29,036 nt of DNA. Origin: Holophagales bacterium. GTDB lineage: Bacteria; Acidobacteriota; Thermoanaerobaculia; UBA5066. The first letter of the stretch is position 1. Each line of letters starts with the position of its first letter. Positions 8,816 through 14,889 of this stretch are shown piece by piece. The notes under the pieces are model-generated. The model did not search any database, had not been told where the DNA came from, and saw only the letters and a program-made list of their open reading frames with translations. The translations under genes were made by a program, and so were the position numbers. Where the stretch lies: the NCBI GenBank assembly GCA_016719485.1, contig JADJZB010000014.1, positions 1 through 29,036 on the forward strand, given 5' to 3'.

Positions 8816-8890
8816 GGTCATGATATTTATAAACCGCGGTATCATCAACCGGTATATCATCAGCCGCGGTTTCATAGACCGTAGCCTTAT
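8816..8890. promoter_or_regulatory. Tandem 15-bp iteron array in front of XRE regulator
   Basis: Four consecutive 15-bp units run 8831-8845, 8846-8860, 8861-8875 and 8876-8890. They share the core (C)A-x-CCG-x-G-x-T-x-TCAT, the first three most clearly. A weaker fifth unit precedes them (8816-8830). The stretch is visibly more A+T-rich than its surroundings and ends 28 nt before the ATG of the regulator at 8919. Direct repeats at this position suit an autoregulatory operator (like C-boxes of restriction-modification controllers) with an embedded promoter. The regulatory role is inferred. Confidence 0.55.
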
Positions 8891-8918
8891 CGGCGACGGG
8901 TTCGCTAGGCTTCAACTG

Positions 8919-9158
8919 ATGCCTCGTGACGCGGACCTCGCCGCCCTCGGATCTCGTATCAGGGAGCTTCGATCACGGAGAGGTTGGTCGCAGGAGGGTT
9001 TCGCCGACCGATGCGGACTCGACAGGACCTACGTGGGCGGCATCGAACGCGGAGAGCGGAACCTCGCCGTGATCAATCTTCTGCGGATTGCCAGGACTCT
9101 AGAGGTCCCCGTCGGCACTCTGTTCGAGAAGGTCGAGTCGGCGACCTCGCGACCGTAG
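8919..9158 (+). CDS. XRE-family regulator, controller (C) protein-like
   Basis: A 79-aa single-domain helix-turn-helix protein. LGSRIRELRSRRGWSQEGFA is helices 1-2, CGLDRTYVGGIERGERN is the recognition helix region, and LLRIARTLEVPVGTLFEKV is helices 4-5. The length and the 'C-G-L-D-R-T-Y-V-x-G-I-E-R-G-x-R-N' recognition helix are very close to controller proteins of type II restriction-modification systems (e.g. the C.PvuII type), which are about 80 aa. No methylase or endonuclease gene follows it here; the next 270 bp contain no clear gene. It may therefore be an orphan or may regulate the divergent small-gene string. The frame is open upstream, but the ATG at 8919 gives the standard domain start and lies just after the iteron array. 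C proteins bind such repeats and activate their own transcription. Confidence 0.8.
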   Translation: MPRDADLAALGSRIRELRSRRGWSQEGFADRCGLDRTYVGGIERGERNLAVINLLRIARTLEVPVGTLFEKVESATSRP

Positions 9159-9429
9159 GGACTCCATCGAGCGAACACAAGCTCGAGCCCTACGCCTTCA
9201 CTGACGAAATCCTCGTCAACTGGTCTCGGTGCGACCGGGACCTGTACCTAGGGTCAAGCGCCACGATGTACCCGAACCGGATAGCTCTCGTGCCGATACT
9301 CGAGAGGGACGGCTTTCCACCGATCTGGCGTGGTCCCGCCGATGAACCGCTTCCGTTCGCTTCAGCGCGTGCCGCGCCGATTTCCCTCCAGGACGCCATC
9401 TCTCTGTGCGCGTCCGTACCCTCCGCCCG

Positions 9430-9666
9430 ATGCCTACACTCCCGAACGACTCCCAAAGCCCCGATAATGTGATCGCCTTCACCGACGGCGTCCTCGTCTA
9501 CTGTCCGATCTGCATCCAGCATCTCCACCTCCTCGAAGACGGCGTCATGCTCCCGAAATGGCTCCCCTTCATCTCGATCGACAACGTGGATGATCTTCCT
9601 CAGAAAGACTGCGATCGCTGCGGGAGGTACCTCGAGGACGGAAGCGGCGGCGAGCCGTGGGACTGA
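9430..9666 (+). CDS. Small CxxC protein, probable zinc ribbon
   Basis: The 78-aa product from ATG 9430 reads MPTLPNDSQSPDNVIAFTDG. It then has VLVYCPICIQHLHLLEDGV, a hydrophobic middle KWLPFISIDNV, and CDRCGRYLEDGSGGEPWD at the end. The CPIC and CDRC pairs, about 41 residues apart, fit a zinc-ribbon or knuckle fold. No named family is recognised. The IAFTDGVLVYC stretch resembles YAFTDEILVNW encoded in another frame at about 9190-9222, hinting at a decayed upstream paralogue. It is the last gene before the structured locus and the duplicated modules, so it marks the left flank of the array. Confidence 0.5.
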   Translation: MPTLPNDSQSPDNVIAFTDGVLVYCPICIQHLHLLEDGVMLPKWLPFISIDNVDDLPQKDCDRCGRYLEDGSGGEPWD

Positions 9667-9802
9667 CCTCCGCGGCCGGCCGGGAGGCTGGAACTCCTTA
9701 CGTCGGTGACATCCGAACCTGCGGCGCAAACAACTCTTCCCGCGCGCCGTCGCCGACGCGATGGCGCGCCCCGCCGATCCGCTGGGAACGAACGGCCAAG
9801 CA

Positions 9803-10135
9803 CCCGCGGGCGGCTCCGGCGGAAGGCCCGTTCGAGCCGGACGCTCCGCAAGGGTCGCGCCGGGCGGGTCCCTCCCGGCCTCCCGCCCGTCACGCCCCTC
9901 GCATCCCGCCCCGGTCGCGTCACTGAGGCCGAGGGCGGCCTCAGTGTCCCGGCGCTTCGCGCCGCCGCGCCCGGGTCGGTCCGCTTCGGCCGAAGTGCAC
10001 TTAGCCCGACGCGTACCCGCTCTCTTCCCTCGCGGCGTGAGCCGCGAGGGGGCGCCCCTCTGGCCTCCAGGGCCGCTCCGCGGCCCCGCGGCACAACGGC
10101 GTTGGTGCCGCGCCGGGGGCGTCGCAAGGCGGCTC
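9803..10135 (-). repeat. Left inverted arm of folded locus 1 (hairpin-rich)
   Basis: About 330 bp, inverted relative to the right arm at 11046-11362. Main hairpins are: 9921-9946 (11-bp stem, AGGG loop), 10027-10050 (10-bp stem, GTGA loop), 10070-10086 (7-bp stem, TCC loop) and 10087-10112 (about 11-bp stem with one bulge, GGC loop). These occupy the same relative places as hairpins in the other three arms, but with different stem sequences. Confidence 0.6.
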
Positions 10136-11045
10136 CGGGCCTGCGGCACGGCCCTCAAGGGGCCGCGTCCTCCGGCCCTGCGCGGCGGCCATCGCCTGGC
10201 ACCCGGCTCGCCGCTTCGAGGTGGTCTACCTTTCGATGTTCATCACGGTCGTCGCGTTCGGGGTCGTCGCCGCTCGCGAGCCGGTCGCCAGGCTGGTCCA
10301 GGCGGCGGCGAAGCCGCCGCGGCAGCTCATGGCGTGTCACGGGGCGTGCGGCCGCGGCACGCCTCGCGCCACGCCGGGGCCCGACGAGGATCACGACCAG
10401 GAGACCGACGAGGGAAGCGGCTAAAGGAGGAAAGCAGCTCGAGCTTCGGCGTCGTCCCGCGGCGACTCGTCGACGCGGAGACCGAATGGGCTCCGCGATA
10501 TCAGGGACGCCGCGCTCCGGCCCGCAGGCGGTCAAGGACGCGCGAAGCGCGAGGCTCGTAGAGCCGATTCCTTGACGGCCGAGGACCGGGGCGCAGCCGG
10601 GGACGTCGGCGGCGCGAGCGGTGCCGTTCGTGACGTCGCCGGGAAAGTGGCAGAAATCGTTAGCCTGCACGGCCTCCGTGGCAGACGTTGTCTGCCTCCG
10701 GGCAGCCACGTGCAGAAGAAGTTCGGCGAGAAGGGCTGCCAGGCTTCTTTCTTTAGCCGCTCTCGGCGGTCCCGGGCGCGCTGGCGCGAGGGCGCTCGGG
10801 GCGCGGTGCTCGAGCACCGCAGCGAAGCGAGGAGCGCAGAGGTCCGCGCCCCGGTCTTCGCGCCCGTAGTGCCAGCGCTTCAGCGCCGCGTCGGCGTAGC
10901 CGACGCCTCCGTTGAAGAACGGCCTGGCGCGGCGCTCGCTCGCGCCGCCGCCGGGCCGAGGAGCGCAGCTCGCGAGCACCGCAGGCGCGTGCGGCGGCGC
11001 GTTCGCGAGCGCCGTGACAGGCCCTTCAGCGACCGAGCGTAGCGA
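10136..11045. other. Central part of folded locus 1, non-coding, conserved in unit 2
   Basis: From about 10400 to 11040 the sequence is nearly the same as 20007-20640 of unit 2, whereas 10136-10390 is diverged. Reading frames present here are not conserved between the copies, so it is unlikely to be coding. It holds a perfect three-way-junction motif at 10531-10576 (8-bp closing stem, two 5-bp hairpins with GAA and GTA loops). Other palindromes include GCGTCGGC-gta-GCCGACGC near 10890 and GGTGCTCGAGCACC near 10806. Two inverted copies of the motif GCGGCTAAAG lie at 10417-10426 and 10751-10760. It could be a structured RNA, an origin or a recombination site. Confidence 0.5.
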
Positions 11046-11362
11046 GCTCCGCACGCCCACGGCGGTGTCCGCCTAACTTGTTAGGCGGCAGGGCGTCGCC
11101 GCAGCGAGCGTCAGCGAGTGGAGGCGATGCCCCGGAGGCGCGCGGGGCCTGCGCGCAGCGAAGCGGAGCGCTTCATGTCAGCCGGCGCGGCCCAAACCGC
11201 GGCTTTGGGCCGCGGGGCGCTGCACGGCGCGCGTCAGGAGGAGGTCCGAGGAGGTGCCTCTGGCGCGCGCCGTGCTCGTGCCCGTACCTTCCTCGCCCCG
11301 CGCGCCGGAGCCGCCGGGGGCGCTCCCCGTTCCACGGCGCCCGCTGGCGCCGTGCGTGCTCC
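11046..11362 (+). repeat. Right inverted arm of folded locus 1 (hairpin-rich)
   Basis: Inverted partner of 9803-10135 and structural equivalent of 20675-21011. Hairpins: 11069-11088 (9-bp stem, TT loop, arms CCGCCTAAC/GTTAGGCGG), 11091-11132 (10-bp stem including one G-T pair), 11187-11213 (10-bp stem around a CCGCGGC loop), 11223-11274 (about 11-bp stem) and a terminal perfect hairpin at 11333-11354 (9-bp stem, CGCT loop). The terminal hairpin is identical in unit 2 (20987-21008). It could also act as a transcription terminator for the leftward toxin/immunity operon, though no T-run follows. Confidence 0.6.
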
Positions 11363-11407
11363 GCTTCGGGAGCCGTCCCAGCCCGTCGAGCATGTGCATC
11401 CCAGGGC

Positions 11408-11743
11408 TCACTCGCGGTAGCGACTCGGCAACTCAAGGTAGAAGAAGTCCACACCCGTTCCCTTGACTAGATCCTTCAGATTCTCAAGGAAGGCGATAGC
11501 TTCCTGAGGGGGAGCGTGCTCCAGGACAATCTCAATCGCTGTCCCCCTCTCGGCAAGGTCAGGGTAGCGATCGACCAGGTCGGTACCGCCGATAAACCGA
11601 AGGTAGGCTTCTACCTTCTTCTCGAGCGTCTTCCGGTGTCCACCATCGGTCCACGGAAGGTGGTCGGAGATCGTCAGGACGACGCGTCCGGAGTCCGGAT
11701 CCTCGCTCAGGAAGTCCACGACATCGGGCTGTTCAACGGTCAC
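11408..11743 (-). CDS. DUF6572-like protein, candidate immunity protein of toxin tip 1
   Basis: The 111-aa product from GTG 11743 begins VTVEQPDVVDFLSEDPDSGR. It continues with VVLTISDHLPWTDGGHRKTL and VEAYLRFIGGTDLVDRYPDL, and ends FFYLELPSRYRE. The pattern 'P-x-V-V-D-F ... V-x-L-T-I-S-D-H-L-x-W ... H-x-x-x-L-x-x-K-x-x-x-Y-L-x-F-I-x-x-G' is that of DUF6572 proteins, which are often encoded near polymorphic toxins. A GGAG ribosome-binding site sits about 10 nt before the GTG. It lies 29 nt downstream of the toxin stop on the same strand, the usual toxin-then-immunity order. The product is predicted cytosolic, with no signal peptide, and would bind and block the nuclease tip. The corresponding place in unit 2 holds an unrelated TPR-like gene, as expected for matched toxin/immunity pairs. 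Confidence 0.7.
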   Translation of the reverse strand: MTVEQPDVVDFLSEDPDSGRVVLTISDHLPWTDGGHRKTLEKKVEAYLRFIGGTDLVDRYPDLAERGTAIEIVLEHAPPQEAIAFLENLKDLVKGTGVDFFYLELPSRYRE

Positions 11744-11772
11744 GGCTCTGGCCTCCAAGAGTGGCGGCCATC

Positions 11773-12970
11773 CTAGTATGGGGGTGGCAGATTGCCCGGC
11801 CGGGTCACGCCGATGTCTGTGCCGGGAGGCAGAACAGTCCCGGGCGGGAATGCCTCGCCACCAGCCTCTCCGACAACCGTTCCGCCATGGGCGCGGACGA
11901 GTTCGAATCCCTCTTCTGGTTCGTTCGCAGACGAGCAGTGTCGCTCCCCTTCGCCTCCGTGCCGACGATGCTCCCGTCGGTCGGCTCGTTCGCCAGGAAG
12001 TCGATTCGAAACCTGAAGGCGGCAGGTCCATCAGCGGTATTCGGTCGAATGCTGACCTGCTCGGTAACGTTGCACGAGTGTCGCGGAGATAGTGGCCCAC
12101 TCGAACCTCGTGCGCATCTCCAGTGACCTTGTTGGCGCTCACATTCGATCGGCGCCTGCCTCCCGGCTCGTGCGCTGGTACAAGGTCAGGTCCGACACGA
12201 AACGGCCCCGTTGGAAGGTTCGAGTCAGAGTAGCTTCAAGGGGTACCTCCCGCCCGCGCAGGCCCAGATGTCGATAGGTTGCTGACTCGTGCGGGAAGCG
12301 ATTCACGAAGCCCACTCGCCGCACCCTGGTGGTTGGCCCGCGCATACACCCCAGCTGCCGGCGCTCCCAACGCGGGAATCGTGTTCGGTACATCTACGAG
12401 GGCCAGCTTCCACCGGTACGCCTCGCGGTTGTTCTGAGCTATCGCGGCCTGCTCTTCGTCGAACTCCTGTCGTTCCGACGATGAAGGTCCCGCCCCCATA
12501 CAGCTCGCTCCGGGCTGATAGCAGGGATTGCTGGCCATCTCGATCAGCTTCTGCTGGCGTCGATCGAAAGCTTCCTGCTCCTTCTTCGACATCAGCCCCC
12601 ACGGGTCTTCGGGGCTATCCGACACGAGTCCGCAGCTAATCGAGCCGCAAGCCTGACGCCGCCAGAGGCTTAGCGTCGGCGATGCCCCGACGCGGAAGGG
12701 CGGGAGAAGCTCGAAACCCCTGACGCGAGTTTCCGGATAACTCGGCGGCGGGCCTCGCAGAAGGTTGAGGTCGACGAGCGTCAGAGGGCCGAGGTCGAAG
12801 TGTTCTTCGTGCTCGAGCTCGCGCTCGACGAGCTCGATGTCGCCGAGGTCGAAGCGCGCAGGCTCATCGGCTTCGATGTCAGAGGCGGCAGCCGGTGCGA
12901 GCGAAGCGAGCAGGCCGGCCGCGTCTGTCGTTGTCGCTGTGAGGGAGGCGTGTGGGTTCGACTCCCACAC
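11773..12970 (-). CDS. Orphan RHS-type toxin tip 1, PD-(D/E)xK-like nuclease (frameshifted)
   Basis: The reading frame opens around GTG 12970, inside a hairpin, and carries the anchor conserved with unit 2 (SLWRRQACGSISCGLVSDSP, then EDPWGL). After it the toxin part starts with MSKKEQEAFDRRQQKLIEMA. Three or four single-base frame changes follow (near 12310, 12140, 12070 and 11920). The recoverable C-terminus reads GDAHEVRVGHYLRDTRA, NVTEQVSIRPN, FRFRIDFLANEPTDGSIVGT, EAKGSDTARLRTNQK and GFELVRAHGGTVVGEA, ending at a TAG at 11773-11775. The 'D-F-x(n)-E-A-K-x-S-x-T-A-x-L-x-x-N-Q' core followed by 'G-G-x-V-V-G ... F-P-x-G-T-x-x-P-P' is the restriction-endonuclease-type toxin domain seen at C-termini of RHS proteins. 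No RHS repeat core or secretion region is present, so this is an orphan tip. It is either inactive or a silent donor cassette. Confidence 0.65.
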
Positions 12971-13082
12971 GCCGGTACGCGAGGCCTCGGCGCGGAAAGC
13001 CTGAAGAGCAGCTAAGGGAAGGGAGCAGCACGAGCGCCGCGAGGCGCCCTCGCCCGATCGCCTCCGCTCGCGGTCCGGCCAT
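12594..13082 (-). repeat. Shared anchor segment upstream of toxin tip (unit 1)
   Basis: From nt 12594 rightward the sequence matches unit 2 from 22153, ending the region that differs between units. The conserved frame encodes ARFDLGDIELVERELEHEEH, LGPLTLVDLNLLRGPPPSYP and then SDSPEDPWGL. Between copies both silent and replacement differences occur, consistent with past coding. DPWGL is the usual boundary between RHS core and variable tip. A second frame from ATG 13082 encodes a lipoprotein-like leader (LAALVLLPSLSCSSG) but does not join the anchor frame. I found no Shine-Dalgarno sequence for it. Confidence 0.55.
12947..12973. other. tRNA T-arm-like hairpin in unit 1
   Basis: A perfect 10-bp stem encloses a 7-nt loop TTCGACT. 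The inner 17 nt (GTGGG-TTCGACT-CCCAC) match the consensus T-arm of tRNAs. No D-arm, anticodon arm or 5' acceptor strand is present upstream, so it is not a tRNA gene. tRNA 3' ends are common attachment sites for tyrosine recombinases, so a remnant attachment site is one explanation; a plain hairpin is another. Unit 2 carries the same feature with one stem mismatch (22507-22533). Confidence 0.5.
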
Positions 13083-13093
13083 CGGAGAGGAGT

Positions 13094-13534
13094 CTAGCGG
13101 TGCCTGGCGGAGGAGAAGCCGAGGACCTCGAGCAGCTCCGCGGTCGTGAAGACGAGGACGCCGGCGTCGTCGAAGTCGTCGTCGTTCGACCAGACCGGCA
13201 GCCCCCGCTTCAGGGCGAGGGCCAGGACCGTGGTGTCGTTGGGATCACGCTTGCCGATGAGGCTCGCGGCATCCTTCAGCCGTGTCCGGTAGCCGCTCTC
13301 GGGCACGATCTCGATCGGCAGCGCGTCGAAGACCCGGATGATCGGCGCACGGTCCAGGCCAGCCTTGGCGGCGAGGACAGGAAGGTATTCCCGGACCTCG
13401 CCGGCCGCGACGTCGGTCGTGATGACGTGAAAGACCCGGGCCTTCTCGAAGACCTTGCGCGCGGCGTGCCCGAGAGAGGCCGAGAGCAGGACGTTAGCGT
13501 CCGCGACGACGCTTCTTAAAGTCTTCGAAACCAC
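13094..13534 (-). CDS. PIN-domain toxin (VapC-like), unit 1
   Basis: The 146-aa protein from GTG 13534 has the PIN-domain layout: VVADANVLLSA with the first acidic residue D12, AAGEVREYL with E46, RDPNDTTVLALAL with D97/D100, and VWSNDDDFDDAGV with D118-D120. These four acidic positions coordinate the metal for RNA cleavage in PIN toxins, which usually cut tRNA or rRNA. The start overlaps the end of the antitoxin gene by 41 bp, so the pair is co-translated. The protein is intact in this copy. It differs from the unit 2 copy by one visible residue (E versus K in LLEVLG/LLKVLG). It presumably stabilises the element by addiction. Confidence 0.85.
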   Translation of the reverse strand: MVSKTLRSVVADANVLLSASLGHAARKVFEKARVFHVITTDVAAGEVREYLPVLAAKAGLDRAPIIRVFDALPIEIVPESGYRTRLKDAASLIGKRDPNDTTVLALALKRGLPVWSNDDDFDDAGVLVFTTAELLEVLGFSSARHR

Positions 13535-13760
13535 GCTGAGCCTCGTCCTCCGTGATTCCCTTGGCCTGCAGCTGCTCGGCGAGCTGGGCCGAGAGCGTCA
13601 GGTAGAGCTGCCGCCTCATCTCCAGAGGGACGTTCTTGGGGTCCTTCAGGGGGACGATCAGGGCGGTGGGGTGGCTGTGGCTGGTGACGAGGACGTTCTC
13701 GGCACCATTGAGGATTTCGCTGGTCTGGTTCCGGAGCTCGCGGACGGTGACGGTCTTCAT
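13494..13760 (-). CDS. Phd/YefM-type antitoxin, unit 1
   Basis: The 88-aa antitoxin starts at ATG 13760, preceded by GGAG nine nt upstream. MKTVTVRELRNQTSEILNGA is the typical Phd/YefM N-terminal DNA-binding fold. HPTALIVPLKDPKNVPLEM follows, and the C-terminal toxin-binding helix reads KGITEDEAQRGFEDFKKRRR. It is expected to neutralise the overlapping PIN toxin and to repress the operon by binding the inverted repeat 39 nt upstream of its start. The open frame extends 5' to 13823, but that part covers the operator and is unlikely to be translated. The sequence is the same in unit 2. Confidence 0.85.
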   Translation of the reverse strand: MKTVTVRELRNQTSEILNGAENVLVTSHSHPTALIVPLKDPKNVPLEMRRQLYLTLSAQLAEQLQAKGITEDEAQRGFEDFKKRRRGR

Positions 13761-13798
13761 GGCCTTGTCTCCGCTTCCATCCTGCTCCTGTCGGTGGA

Positions 13799-13824
13799 TA
13801 TGTGTCAACAGGTGTGTACACATA
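13799..13824. promoter_or_regulatory. Inverted-repeat operator of the PIN/antitoxin pair, unit 1
   Basis: The arms TATGTGT (13799-13805) and ACACATA (13818-13824) form an inverted repeat. It contains a perfect TGTGTACACA palindrome at 13813-13822. It lies between the recombinase stop and the antitoxin start, the expected place for an autoregulatory site. Confidence 0.6.
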
Positions 13825-13844
13825 CGTGCCTCACGGAGGCAGGC

Positions 13845-14879
13845 TCACTCTGCGCTGCCTCCGCGCTTCCCAGCCCCACCCGGCCCCAGCCGCGCCGCCG
13901 GGTGAGTAGCCGTGTGAATCTCCTTGAGCTTCGTGATCGCCACGTGCGTATAGATCTCCGTCGTCGTCAGCTTCACGTGGCCGAGGATGGCCTGGATCAT
14001 CCTCACGTCCGCCCCGTTCTCGAGCATCAGCGTCGCCATGGCGTGCCGGAAAAGGTGACATGAGCCGGTCTTCGCCACGCCCGATGCCTTCACGTAACGG
14101 CTCACGTACAGACTGAGGGTCTTCGGCGCGATGGGCTCACCCTCGCCAGCGAGGAAGATGAAGCCGCGGTCCGGCTCGATGACGAAGTCCGGCCGGGCCT
14201 CGCGGATGTACTTCGCGATCCACGCCCCGGCCCTCTCCCCCACCGGGACGACCCGGTCCCTGCGGCCCTTCCCCTGGCGGACCGTGATCGTGCCGCGTTC
14301 GGTGTCGACGTCGTGGACCTTCAGGCCCGACAGCTCGGTGCGCCGGATCCCCGTCGAGTAGAAGGTCTCGAGAATCGCCCGGTCCCTCAGGCCCTGGGGC
14401 TTCCGGATGTCGGGCTGCGCCAGGATCGCCTCGGCCTCGGTGGCCGTCAGGACGTGCTTGGGGAGCCTCTTCTCCACCTTCGGCAGCTCGAGCTCCGAGG
14501 CGGGGTTCGAGAGGAGGTGATTCTCGCGCGCGAGCCACTTGAAGTACTGCTTGATGAAGCTGAGGCGGTGGTGCTGCGTCGAGAGGGTCAGCGGGCTGCC
14601 GTCGGGCTTCTCCGTGTAGAAGAGCGTCCGCTGGTAGCGCTCGAGCATCGGCTTGGTGACGTCGCGGGGCTTCATCACGTCGCGCTCCTGGCACCAGACG
14701 GCGAAGTCCGAGACGGACCACTCGGCCGACAGGACCGTCCTGGGCGAGTAGCCCCTCACCTTCATGTGCTCGAGATGGGCCTTCAGGAGGACGACGAAGC
14801 CGCGAGGGTCGGTCGTGTCGCGGAAGGCGAAGACCCGCTTCCTTCGGGCCGCCGCGCGCCTTCGGGCCGGGCTCGTCAC
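13845..14879 (-). CDS. Tyrosine recombinase (XerC/D-like integrase), unit 1
   Basis: The 344-aa protein from GTG 14879 has a GGAG ribosome-binding site about 9 nt upstream that overlaps the end of the primase gene. A basic N-terminus is followed by a core-binding (SAM-like) domain at about residues 28-125 (HLEHMKVRGYSPRTVLSAEW, then LSFIKQYFKWLARENHL). The catalytic domain is complete: R179 in STGIRRTEL, K204 in VRQGKGRRDR, H275 and R278 in CHLFRHAM, H301 in ILGHVKL, and nucleophile Y310 in TTEIYTHV. These residues cut and rejoin DNA through a phosphotyrosine link. The protein is probably responsible for integration of the element or for recombination between units. It follows the primase by 10 nt, forming a leftward operon. 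The copy in unit 2 has the same length and the same catalytic set, with many silent differences. Confidence 0.92.
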   Translation of the reverse strand: MTSPARRRAAARRKRVFAFRDTTDPRGFVVLLKAHLEHMKVRGYSPRTVLSAEWSVSDFAVWCQERDVMKPRDVTKPMLERYQRTLFYTEKPDGSPLTLSTQHHRLSFIKQYFKWLARENHLLSNPASELELPKVEKRLPKHVLTATEAEAILAQPDIRKPQGLRDRAILETFYSTGIRRTELSGLKVHDVDTERGTITVRQGKGRRDRVVPVGERAGAWIAKYIREARPDFVIEPDRGFIFLAGEGEPIAPKTLSLYVSRYVKASGVAKTGSCHLFRHAMATLMLENGADVRMIQAILGHVKLTTTEIYTHVAITKLKEIHTATHPAARLGPGGAGKRGGSAE

Positions 14880-14889
14880 GGCCCGGCTC

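Noticed and set aside
8816..8890. CRISPR array
   Set aside because: The repeats are 15 bp and directly adjacent, with no spacers, and no cas genes are in the window.
8625..8915. 96-residue minus-strand frame across the iteron array
   Set aside because: Its repeats (YETAAD, DIPVD, DTAVY) are a by-product of the 15-bp iterons, and the remainder overlaps the start region of the gene at 8646.
10155..11060. 301-residue minus-strand open frame in the folded locus
   Set aside because: The frame is not kept in unit 2 although the DNA is similar there, the start and composition are unconvincing, and the region is explained by hairpins.
11069..11088. Integron attC site (GCCTAAC and GTTAGGC present)
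   Set aside because: The two core-like heptamers are only 2 nt apart and form a simple hairpin; attC needs a long intervening palindrome. The equivalent hairpin in unit 2 (20678-20707) lacks the cores.
11302..11362. Intrinsic terminator at the arm end
   Set aside because: The hairpin 11333-11354 is strong, but no T-run follows on either strand, so I list it only as part of the arm.
12940..13010. A tRNA gene
   Set aside because: Only the T-arm is present; no D-arm, anticodon arm or acceptor pairing could be found in the flanks.
12594..13082. A complete RHS protein in each unit
   Set aside because: No YD-repeats or RHS core are present; only the DPWGL-type anchor and the variable tip can be read.
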